Assembly (NCBI GenBank): GCA_903958265.1
Contig: CAJBSQ010000538.1
Span: forward strand, 1 to 7,851
Reading direction: 5' to 3'
From: an uncultured Planctomycetaceae bacterium
Lineage (GTDB): Bacteria > Planctomycetota > Planctomycetia > Pirellulales > UBA1268
DNA: 7,851 bases
A program made the position numbers and the translations under genes. Within the stretch, counting starts at the first letter, position 1, and each line of letters starts with the position of its first letter. This document shows, in pieces, positions 1 to 5,598 of this stretch. The notes under the pieces were generated by a model that saw only the letters and a program-made list of their open reading frames with translations, was not told the DNA's origin and ran no database searches.

Positions 1-159
1 GCCCCTGCCGACTTCCGCCGCGAAGCCGAACAACTTGCCGCCGCCACGCTGCTCAATCGGCTCGTGATGCTGCGGCTGCTCGAGGCCCCCAGCCCCGAAG
101 GTACGCCGCCGATGCGATCACGGGCCGTTGTCACCGGCGGCAGGGAGAGCCGTGGCTAA
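1..159 (+). pseudogene. Truncated fragment resembling the N-terminal region of an Eco57I/type IIG-like DNA methylase (partial at left edge)
   Basis: An open frame enters from the left edge in frame 1 and stops at TAA 157-159, giving 52 visible residues. It contains a helical stretch, AAATLLNRLVMLRLLEAPSP, followed by a VVTGG segment. The pattern 'LNRLV-LR-LEA' reminds me of the N-terminal helices of large Eco57I-type restriction-modification methylases. In those proteins hundreds of residues with the NPPY catalytic motif follow; here the frame closes at once, and reading on past the stop meets another stop within seven codons. I therefore call it a remnant. It could instead be the true C-terminus of an unrelated protein, because the next gene begins inside its last codons in a way that looks like translational coupling. 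The family assignment is from memory and weak. Confidence 0.3.
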
Positions 160-517
160 GGAGCAAGCCCGTGTACATGAGAGGTTTGAGTCAGCCGTCG
201 AGTTGGCCGAGCAAGCCTTCGCCACGGAACTCCAGCGGCTCACGGCCCACCTCGCTGAACGCCTGACGGGCCTGCACGACGCCCCGCCGAAGGTCTTCAG
301 AGATTCCGCCGTCGAGAACCTGCGGGAGTTCTTCGAGCGATTCCGGCGGTTGAACATTCGGAGCAGCCCGGAACTCGGCAGCGGTGGCGAGCGACGCTCT
401 GCGGTGGCCACCCTTGGAGCGAGGGTTGACTGGCGGTGTGCCGACCGCCTTCGGTTCTCAGCCCTGCCGTCGGTGCTGCTCGCCAGTGGCTCGATCACCA
501 ACACATCAATCGCGTGA
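152..517 (+). CDS. Small helical protein of unknown function, probably frameshifted in its last third
   Basis: I do not know the function. I chose GTG 152 as start because AGGGAG (142-147) lies just upstream and the GTG overlaps the stop of the preceding frame, a coupling arrangement; TTG 128 in the same frame is an alternative. About the first 75 residues are charged and strongly helical (KEQARVHERFESAVELAEQA, later ENLREFFERFRRLNIRSS), suggesting a soluble coiled or helical-bundle protein. I remember similar short proteins in planctomycete genomes, unverified. After the 'SSPEL' residues (near 376) the sequence turns into low-complexity, Ser/Arg/Ala-rich text with no helical pattern. In the next frame, from 379, a helix-like AAVASDALR reading appears. 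This suggests a small indel and a decayed C-terminus. No signal peptide or membrane segment is visible. Confidence 0.45.
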   Translation: MAKEQARVHERFESAVELAEQAFATELQRLTAHLAERLTGLHDAPPKVFRDSAVENLREFFERFRRLNIRSSPELGSGGERRSAVATLGARVDWRCADRLRFSALPSVLLASGSITNTSIA

Positions 518-803
518 GGGAGTGCAGGGTTGCCAACACCCCTGGCACCCTCCCATCCGGGAGGCTCTCGCGAGATACCACCCCCAGCAGACGTGGGCGG
601 CATCTGACGGAGGATGATGGTGCCGCTCGCGATGGACGTAGGGCAACGAGCAGGCCCGGGCGGCTTGTCGAGTCCTGGGCCGCAGGCCAGCCGAATGAAC
701 GGTAGCCTCCGTGCGCGGAATCAAGACAAAGCACCCGGGCCTGGATTCGGTAGAGCGATGGTCGCTACGAGGGCGGCCAAAGACGCCCCTGCAGCGGGCC
801 AGG
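518..803. other. Gene-free stretch between the left remnants and the lysine-rich peptide gene
   Basis: All six frames are short or are mutual shadows; none has a plausible start, ribosome-binding site and protein-like composition together. I see no tRNA or rRNA pattern. The part nearest the remnant gene carries two adjacent hairpins (listed separately) and the palindrome TCTCGCGAGA at 566-575. The rest (about 580-803) is GC-rich with no repeat I could detect by eye. It may be degraded coding sequence. Confidence 0.5.
527..564. repeat. Two adjacent GC-rich hairpins downstream of the small helical protein
   Basis: The first hairpin pairs GGG(T)TGCCA at 527-535 with TGGCACCC at 543-550, with one bulged base and a seven-base loop. 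The second pairs CCTCCC at 549-554 with GGGAGG at 559-564 across a four-base loop. They share bases 549-550, so they would partly compete. They begin ten bases after the stop at 517 and could stop transcription arriving from the left, but no T-run follows, so a classical intrinsic terminator is not shown. Confidence 0.3.
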
Positions 804-890
804 TCACTTCTTGGTGGCGGTCTTCGCCTTGCTCTGCGCCGGCTTCATGGTCTTCTTGTCGCTCTTCTGCGCGTTGTTGCCCTTGCCCAT
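804..890 (-). CDS. 28-residue lysine-rich basic peptide
   Basis: The minus strand carries an ATG at 890-888 and a TGA at 806-804, encoding 28 residues beginning MGKGNNAQKSDKKT and ending in KTATKK. AAGGAG lies seven bases before the ATG (complement of 898-903), the strongest Shine-Dalgarno sequence in the window, which supports real translation. Nine lysines and one aspartate give a strong positive charge; there are no hydrophobic segments, cysteines or signal peptide, so it is probably cytoplasmic and disordered. Short peptides starting with a similar KGNN-QK--KK pattern exist in other bacteria as I remember them, with no function known to me. Basic tails of this sort can bind nucleic acids or ribosomes, but nothing here proves that. 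It lies 133 bases after the second desaturase on the same strand and may have its own promoter. Confidence 0.6.
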   Translation of the reverse strand: MGKGNNAQKSDKKTMKPAQSKAKTATKK

Positions 891-935
891 GGTTTCACTC
901 CTTTGAAAGTCGTTCCTGCGATTGGCTCCCTGCGA

Positions 936-985
936 GCCGCACTATCACCATAATCGGCACAATCTGCCCCAAGGTTGAGCTCGAT
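936..985 (-). promoter_or_regulatory. AT-richer stretch that may hold the promoter of the 28-residue peptide gene
   Basis: Bases 941-966 are clearly less GC-rich than their surroundings. Read on the minus strand they contain GATTAT and GATAGT, each a partial match to a -10 box, with TTGGGG upstream as a poor -35 candidate at imperfect spacing. The position, about 50 bases before the start codon, suits a promoter, but the motif match is weak. Confidence 0.2.
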
Positions 986-994
986 GCAGAAAGT

Positions 995-1021
995 CTGCCG
1001 GCAGGTCGAGTCGGGCTCGAC
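995..1021 (-). terminator. Hairpin directly after the second desaturase gene; possible weak terminator
   Basis: Three bases beyond the TGA of the second desaturase, GTCGAG (1005-1010) pairs with CTCGAC (1016-1021) around a five-base loop. The perfect palindrome CTGCCGGCAG (995-1004) follows immediately on the minus strand, then a short pyrimidine run containing TTTC. There is no proper U-tract, so it may only stabilise the 3' end or be incidental. Confidence 0.25.
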
Positions 1022-1023
1022 AT

Positions 1024-1857
1024 TCACGCCGGCTGTTCCCTGCCCGGAATCCGGCAGTCGCCCGGCGGGAGGAGATTCATCGGGAAGAACGGCTCGATGT
1101 AGAGGTGGTCGGGGATCCTGTCGGCGATCGTGGCGTGGAACTGCGGCAGTTTCGACCAGTGGAGCTTCGGCTTCACGTGGTGGGCCGTGTGATACCCCAG
1201 ATTTCCCGTGAGGACGTTGTACGAGCGATGCATGATGTTGTGGGAGGCTTCGTAGGGGTTCTGCGTGTCGAGGCCGGCGTGGTGGCAGTAGGTGTGCCAG
1301 CACGTGATGACGTATCCCGCCAGCATCGGAATCGCGAACACAAACAGGGCCGCAAGCGGATTCCACGCGAAGGCCGCCCCTAGGAGGAGCAGCACGACGA
1401 GGCCCATGCCGAAAAAGCCTGCCTGATGCCGCGGGTATCGCCGGGCCACCTGAAATGCCCGCAGGTAGCCGTTCACCGCAGTGAAGATGGTGTATTCCAG
1501 TTCGCCCATCGTCGCGCCATCCCGCCGCTTCCAGGCCGATTCGTCCTTCGCCTGGTCGAGATAGTTCACGTGGTGCCCGAGCACGTGGTGGAGTACCCAG
1601 GCGTTGGTGGTGATGCCCGTGTGAAACGCGTAGCAGAGTTCGAGAAGCCGGTTGAGCAGCGGTTGGTGGAACGTTGACAGGTGCTGGTGGTGGTGATTCC
1701 ACGAGCAGATGCAGGCCTTGGGGCCGGTCACCAGCAGCAGCCAGGCCGCCAGCATCCAGGCATTGGGGGCGGAGAAGAACACGAGCAGGTCGAGCAGGCT
1801 GAGCGACACGATGCAGAGCACCGGCAGCATGTCTTCCCGGTAGCGAAATAGTTTCAT
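1024..1857 (-). CDS. Membrane fatty acid desaturase family protein (second of two)
   Basis: This 277-residue integral membrane protein belongs to the histidine-box, di-iron desaturase/hydroxylase superfamily (FA_desaturase). It would use O2 and reducing equivalents to insert a double bond or hydroxyl into an acyl or alkyl chain. Visible boxes are NHHHQH (H55-H59), HVLGHH (H91, H95, H96) and HTAHH (H223, H226, H227). Further clusters HTYCHH (188-193) and HNIMH (206-210) lie on the same cytoplasmic side. Hydrophobic segments lie at about 11-29, 33-50 and 150-185. It is somewhat shorter than the usual 300-400 residues and lacks any cytochrome b5 domain. The ATG at 1857 has no clear Shine-Dalgarno sequence; it follows the other desaturase by 44 bases, so one transcript is likely. 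The exact substrate and position of oxidation cannot be read from sequence; hydroxylase or hydrocarbon-active variants remain possible. Confidence 0.8.
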   Translation of the reverse strand: MKLFRYREDMLPVLCIVSLSLLDLLVFFSAPNAWMLAAWLLLVTGPKACICSWNHHHQHLSTFHQPLLNRLLELCYAFHTGITTNAWVLHHVLGHHVNYLDQAKDESAWKRRDGATMGELEYTIFTAVNGYLRAFQVARRYPRHQAGFFGMGLVVLLLLGAAFAWNPLAALFVFAIPMLAGYVITCWHTYCHHAGLDTQNPYEASHNIMHRSYNVLTGNLGYHTAHHVKPKLHWSKLPQFHATIADRIPDHLYIEPFFPMNLLPPGDCRIPGREQPA

Positions 1858-1901
1858 GGCAGGCGGCGGGAATCAGGGGCACGGATGGACGCGAACAACC
1901 C

Positions 1902-3110
1902 TTATCCTACCCATTCCGGCCGCCGCGGCGCCCCGATCCCGCCTGCCGGCATGGCCGCGGGCCGCGGAAATGCCTCCAGTTCCCGCATGCTCGTCCGACC
2001 GACGGCCACGTCGAGCATCCGGCCGAACCGCCGGAACACGCTCTCCTGTCGGTAGGGGATGCCGTGCCGCTCGCAGATCGCCTTCACCTCGGGTTGGATG
2101 CGGCTGTACTGCCGCATCGGCAGGTCGGGGAAGAGATGGTGCTCGATCTGATAGTTGAGCCAGATGCTCATGTAGTCGGTGAACTCGCCGCCGCATCGAT
2201 AGTTCGCCGAGCCCATGACCTGGGTGACGTAGAACTCGTCTTTGCGGTGGTAGTGGAAGGAGAACCGGTAGAGATCGTCGGCGGTGTGATTGGGGCCGAT
2301 CACGAGAAAGGCATGGGCGTTGGTGATGGCCTCGGCCAGCAGTTTATTGAAGAGCACGCACCACGCCGCCGTTGTGCCCAGCGGCAGGAAGAGGAGCGGA
2401 ACGGCGCCGAAGTGCCAGGTGGCATACGGCAGGTAACAGTTCAGCCAGAGCCGGCGGACCGCCGGGCGGCGAACGTCGAGGACGCTGCCGACCGACAGCG
2501 AGACGATCTGTTCGTGGCGGAGTCGCTTGCGGCTCTCCGGATCGAGCACGCTCAGCGAGTTCGGGGCGTAGTAGATGATCTTCCACGTGCAGGCGACGAC
2601 CGCGATCAGGGCGTATTTCAGCCAGAGTGGGAGCCGCATCCGCCGGAGAAATTCGAGGTGGCGTTCGGCCACATCCGGGTCGGCGTCCTCGCCAGTGTGA
2701 TAGTGGTGGAGGATGTTGTGCTCGTAATCCCAGGCCTCGGGATCGAGCCAGTCGAACCAGTCGATGAACCGCCGCCAGCCACGGGCAAAGACCCGGCTGG
2801 TGTATCGCGCGGGAATCCCCGGCACCCGGTCGTAGCCGCGATGAATGATGTGGTGGGCGAGGAGCCACCGGGTGAACTGACCGAGACTCAGCAGAAACGC
2901 CGTGGCCGGATTGGGGATCACCCAGGCGGTGGCGTAGCCCACGAGCGTGGCAAGCCTGCCGTACCGCTCGATTCGCCGGAGGTGGGCGAAGTCGGCCTGA
3001 CCGATCTGCTTGTAGGTGTCGGCCTTTAGCCGCTCGATGTCGGCGCAGAATCCGGCGACGTTCATCTGGCTCAGCTCACCCAGCGTCACCGTCTCGCAGC
3101 GGCGGTTCAT
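1902..3110 (-). CDS. Front-end-type fatty acid desaturase (acyl-CoA/acyl-lipid desaturase)
   Basis: This 402-residue protein has the three canonical boxes of membrane di-iron desaturases: HHIIH (H86-H90), HNILHH (H131, H135, H136) and QIEHH (Q321-H325). The glutamine replacing the first histidine of the third box is typical of the delta-5/delta-6 'front-end' type, which puts a double bond between an existing one and the carboxyl end. Hydrophobic segments lie at about 55-85, 163-182 and 232-258. There is no N-terminal cytochrome b5 domain, so a separate electron donor is needed. Start: ATG 3110 (MNRRCETVTLGELS) gives a sensible N-terminus, though without a clear Shine-Dalgarno sequence; ATG 3065 is an alternative. 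The frame stays open to 3344, but that extension is arginine/proline/glycine-rich and overlaps the divergent gene. Regiospecificity is inferred from the box alone. Confidence 0.85.
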   Translation of the reverse strand: MNRRCETVTLGELSQMNVAGFCADIERLKADTYKQIGQADFAHLRRIERYGRLATLVGYATAWVIPNPATAFLLSLGQFTRWLLAHHIIHRGYDRVPGIPARYTSRVFARGWRRFIDWFDWLDPEAWDYEHNILHHYHTGEDADPDVAERHLEFLRRMRLPLWLKYALIAVVACTWKIIYYAPNSLSVLDPESRKRLRHEQIVSLSVGSVLDVRRPAVRRLWLNCYLPYATWHFGAVPLLFLPLGTTAAWCVLFNKLLAEAITNAHAFLVIGPNHTADDLYRFSFHYHRKDEFYVTQVMGSANYRCGGEFTDYMSIWLNYQIEHHLFPDLPMRQYSRIQPEVKAICERHGIPYRQESVFRRFGRMLDVAVGRTSMRELEAFPRPAAMPAGGIGAPRRPEWVG

Positions 3111-3344
3111 GAAGAGTGAGCCCGAGAGGGCGAGCCCAGGGGGAGCCACGCGGCAATGTTGACCATCCAGCACTCCGCGTGCCGGCGGCTGGGGCCCCGG
3201 ATTCACCGGTGGTGGCCTGCCGTGGCGAGACAGGATAGCCGGTTTCGCGACCGGGCCGTGGCGACCGTGAGATTCCGGACCACCGAACGGCCAGTTTCCC
3301 GTACGATGCCGCCGTCCTGTGCCGCCTTCCGGAGCCAGTTCCAC
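3111..3344. promoter_or_regulatory. Divergent intergenic region between desaturase and sulfotransferase genes
   Basis: This 234-base gap separates the two divergent starts, so it should contain promoters for both directions. I see no convincing sigma-70 pair. TACGAT at 3302-3307 is a possible -10 box for the sulfotransferase GTG at 3345, without a matching -35. TTGACC at 3159-3164 resembles a -35 but has no AT-rich -10 after it. Short palindromes GGGGCCCC and CACCGGTG are present but are expected at this base composition. Assignment as regulatory rests on position. Confidence 0.4.
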
Positions 3345-4544
3345 GTGAGCGATTCGCCGCCGTCCGTGTCACCGGTCGCCCCGCCTCCGACGCCGGCGGC
3401 CACGTCGCCCGCGGGCGCGGGGTTGCACCGCGAGGGCAAGATCCGCCCCTGGCCTTGGTGGGCGCCGCGGTTCTGGCACGGCATGCCGCTGGGCGTGTGG
3501 CTCTCGTTGGCCGGCGAGCATCGGTGGCGGGCGAGCCCGAGCCGGTGGGGCCTCGTGGCCACGATCACGGCCGCCTCGGCCTTCAACTCGCTGGCCGCTC
3601 AGTTCAGCGATGCCGTCTACCGCCGCGGGCTTCGTTCGCCGCCCAAGACGCCGCCGCCGCTGTTCATCATCGGCCACTGGCGGTCGGGCACGACGCTGCT
3701 TCATGAGCTGCTGATGCACGACGAGCGATTCTGTTGCCCGAACTACTACCAGTGTTTCGCACCCAGCCACTTCCTGCTCACCGAACGCGTCCTCACGCCG
3801 GCGGTGTCGTGGATCATGCCGACGAAGCGGCCGATGGACGACATGACGGTCAGCCTCGACAAGCCGCAGGAGGACGAGTTTGCGCTCCTGAATCTGGGGG
3901 CCCCGTCGCCCTATCGGCGGATGGCGTTCCCCGTCACGAGCAGCCGGCACCCCGAGGCGCTCGACCTGGCCACGCTGCCACCAGCCGAACTCGACCGCTG
4001 GCGGCGGACGCTGCGTCGGTTTCTGGGCATGCTGGCGGTAGCCGATCCACGGAGGCCGGTGCTCAAGAGCCCACCGCACACCGCCCGCGTGGGTGTGCTG
4101 GCGGAGATGTTTCCCGAAGCAAAGTTCCTGCACATCGTCCGCGATCCCTTCGCCGTGTTCGGGTCGACGCTCCGGCTGTGGCGTTCGCTGGATGGCGGAC
4201 AGGGCCTGCAGGTGGACCGGGGCGAGGGGCTCGAGGAATACGTATTCGAAGCATTCGAGCAGATGTACGCCGCCTTCGAGCGGGATCGGGCCACGCTCGC
4301 GCCGGGGCGGTTGCACGACGTTCGCTACGAGGAACTCGTGGCCGATCCGGTCGGCCAGATCGGGCAGGCCTATGAGCGGCTGGAACTGGGCGGCTTCGAG
4401 GGGGTTCGCGGGCCGCTCGAGAAAAAGGCCGAGACGATGAAGACCTACCGCGCCAGCACTTACCGGCATGATCCGCGCATCGTCGCGGAGATCTCGCGAC
4501 GCTGGCGTCCGTTCCTCGACCGCTACGGCTACGCGGCGCCCTAA
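3345..4544 (+). CDS. PAPS-dependent sulfotransferase family protein (Sulfotransfer_3 type)
   Basis: Enzymes of this fold move a sulfuryl group from PAPS to a hydroxyl or amine on a lipid, sugar or peptide. With the GTG 3345 start the protein has 399 residues. The 5'-phosphosulfate loop GHWRSGTT lies at 110-117, preceded by PLFII as the first beta-strand. LKSPPHT (about 240-246) and FLHIVRDPFAVFGS (about 261-274) form the 3'-phosphate binding strand and helix with its conserved Arg and Ser; VRYEELVADP near 326 is the usual following strand. The first 35 residues are Pro/Ala/Ser-rich, probably disordered. I chose GTG because GGAG lies ten bases upstream (3331-3334) and a V/M-S-D start looks natural; ATG 3306 and ATG 3156 are in frame but add Arg-rich text. 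It is the only large plus-strand gene. Acceptor substrate unknown. Confidence 0.82.
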   Translation: MSDSPPSVSPVAPPPTPAATSPAGAGLHREGKIRPWPWWAPRFWHGMPLGVWLSLAGEHRWRASPSRWGLVATITAASAFNSLAAQFSDAVYRRGLRSPPKTPPPLFIIGHWRSGTTLLHELLMHDERFCCPNYYQCFAPSHFLLTERVLTPAVSWIMPTKRPMDDMTVSLDKPQEDEFALLNLGAPSPYRRMAFPVTSSRHPEALDLATLPPAELDRWRRTLRRFLGMLAVADPRRPVLKSPPHTARVGVLAEMFPEAKFLHIVRDPFAVFGSTLRLWRSLDGGQGLQVDRGEGLEEYVFEAFEQMYAAFERDRATLAPGRLHDVRYEELVADPVGQIGQAYERLELGGFEGVRGPLEKKAETMKTYRASTYRHDPRIVAEISRRWRPFLDRYGYAAP

Positions 4545-4555
4545 AGGCTCCCTGT

Positions 4556-4572
4556 GGGCGGCGCGGTCGCCC
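4556..4572. terminator. Short hairpin in the convergent gap between the sulfotransferase and oleD
   Basis: GGGCG (4556-4560) can pair with CGCCC (4568-4572) around a seven-base loop in the 64-base gap between the two convergent stops. Position suits a bidirectional terminator, but the stem is five pairs and there is no T-run on either side, so termination by this element is uncertain. Confidence 0.25.
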
Positions 4573-4608
4573 GAGGCTCGAGCTGGCTGTGCTCGGGGCT
4601 AGCCGTGA

Positions 4609-5598
4609 TCAGGGTTGGCCGAACGACTGCTCCGTCGCCTGCCAGACGTCGCAGCTCGGCACGAAGCCGAGTTCCCGCCGGGCCGCGGCGATGTCAAAGT
4701 AGTGGTCGGTTGCCATCTCCTCCGCGAGGAAGCGAGTCAGCGGGGGATCCGAGGCCAAGCCCAGCGTTCGCCACAGCCCCTCGGCCACCGTCGCCACACG
4801 CAGGGCGGTGGACGCCGACATCCGCCGCCGCACCGGGGGCAAGCCGTGCAGGGCGAGCACGCGGCCGATCCACTCCCAGAGCCGCACCGGCGTGCCCTGG
4901 CTGATGAAGAAGGCTCGCCCACCCGCCGCCTCCCGTTCGTCGAGGGCCGCCGCGGCCAGCAGATGCGCCGTGACGCAGTCGTCGATGAACGTCAGGTCGA
5001 CCAGATTCAGACCGTCGCCCACCTGCACCAGCCGGCCGGCGCGGGCCCGCCGGAGTATCGTCGGCACGAGGTTGGTGTCGCCAGGGCCGAAGATTAGGTG
5101 CGGCCGCAGCGCGATCGTCTGTAGCCCGGTCCCGTGGGCCGCGAGCACGGCTCGTTCGGCGGCCGCCTTCGTCTCCGGATAGAGGGCCCGGTAGCGGGAG
5201 GGGTAGGGCTGCGACTCATCGACGCCCCGCAGGTCGCGATCGGCTGCCACCACGCTCGGCGAACTGGTGAACACGAGCCTCGCGACGCCGGCTGCGCGGC
5301 AGGCGGCGATTACGTTGTGCGTGGCGGTGATGTTCCCGCGGACGAAGGTCTCGCGCGGGCCCCACATCTTCACGTGGGCCGCCGTGTGAAACACGCAATC
5401 AACCCCCGCGAAGATCGCGGTGAGCCCGGTTTCAGCATCGGCTGCGGCGAGGTCTTGGACCGCGGTGCGGATGCCCTCCGCGGTCAGGTCGGGATGGGGC
5501 CTGCGGCCGAGCGCCGTCACGTCGTGGCCGAGTTGCCTGAGTCGCCTGCAGATCGCGCCGCCGACAAACCCACCTCCGCCGGTGACGACCACCTTCAT
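4609..5598 (-). CDS. oleD: OleD-type 2-alkyl-3-ketoalkanoate reductase (3-beta-HSD-like extended SDR)
   Basis: OleD reduces the beta-keto group of the 2-alkyl-3-ketoalkanoic acid made by OleA to the beta-hydroxy acid, using NADPH, before lactone formation. The 329-residue protein is an extended short-chain dehydrogenase. It starts MKVVVTGGGGFVG with the nucleotide-binding glycines G7, G10 and G13; FHTAAHVKMWG at 70-80 is the adenine-pocket strand; catalytic residues are Ser112/113, Tyr140 and Lys144 (YPETK). LRPHLIFGPGD at 164-174 is characteristic of the 3-beta-hydroxysteroid dehydrogenase/OleD group. Length matches the family. Its ATG (5598-5596) overlaps the TGA of oleBC in an ATGA arrangement, so the two are translationally coupled. 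Sequence alone would also fit a sterol or sugar-nucleotide dehydrogenase; the coupling to OleBC is what makes OleD the strong choice. Confidence 0.87.
   Translation of the reverse strand: MKVVVTGGGGFVGGAICRRLRQLGHDVTALGRRPHPDLTAEGIRTAVQDLAAADAETGLTAIFAGVDCVFHTAAHVKMWGPRETFVRGNITATHNVIAACRAAGVARLVFTSSPSVVAADRDLRGVDESQPYPSRYRALYPETKAAAERAVLAAHGTGLQTIALRPHLIFGPGDTNLVPTILRRARAGRLVQVGDGLNLVDLTFIDDCVTAHLLAAAALDEREAAGGRAFFISQGTPVRLWEWIGRVLALHGLPPVRRRMSASTALRVATVAEGLWRTLGLASDPPLTRFLAEEMATDHYFDIAAARRELGFVPSCDVWQATEQSFGQP

Noticed and set aside
118..603. Minus-strand 161-codon frame over the left end
   Set aside because: It is Ser/Arg-rich with no motif and lies opposite a plus-strand frame with a helical, charged pattern and a ribosome-binding site.
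735..775. A tRNA-like GGTAGAGC segment within the gene-free stretch
   Set aside because: It recalls a tRNA D-arm, but no acceptor stem, anticodon arm or T-arm consensus can be laid around it.
845..1882. A 345-codon minus-strand frame overlapping the shorter desaturase
   Set aside because: It reads the desaturase DNA out of frame and loses every histidine box; it would also swallow the lysine-rich peptide's start region.
2064..3029. A 321-codon plus-strand open frame opposite the front-end desaturase
   Set aside because: Val/Glu/Gly-rich composition with no motif, while the minus strand carries all three histidine boxes. It is an antisense shadow.
3111..3344. Upstream extension of the front-end desaturase frame to an ATG at 3344
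   Set aside because: The extra 78 residues are Arg/Gly/Pro-rich, unlike any desaturase N-terminus, and would fill the whole divergent intergenic region.
3156..3344. Earlier in-frame starts for the sulfotransferase (ATG 3156, ATG 3306)
   Set aside because: The added text is Arg-rich and unstructured. GTG 3345 has GGAG ten bases upstream and leaves a promoter-sized gap. ATG 3306 cannot be wholly excluded.
3369..4469. A 366-codon open frame on the minus strand opposite the sulfotransferase
   Set aside because: It is His/Arg/Pro-rich without any domain pattern and mirrors the coding frame. GC-rich third positions keep the antisense strand free of stops.
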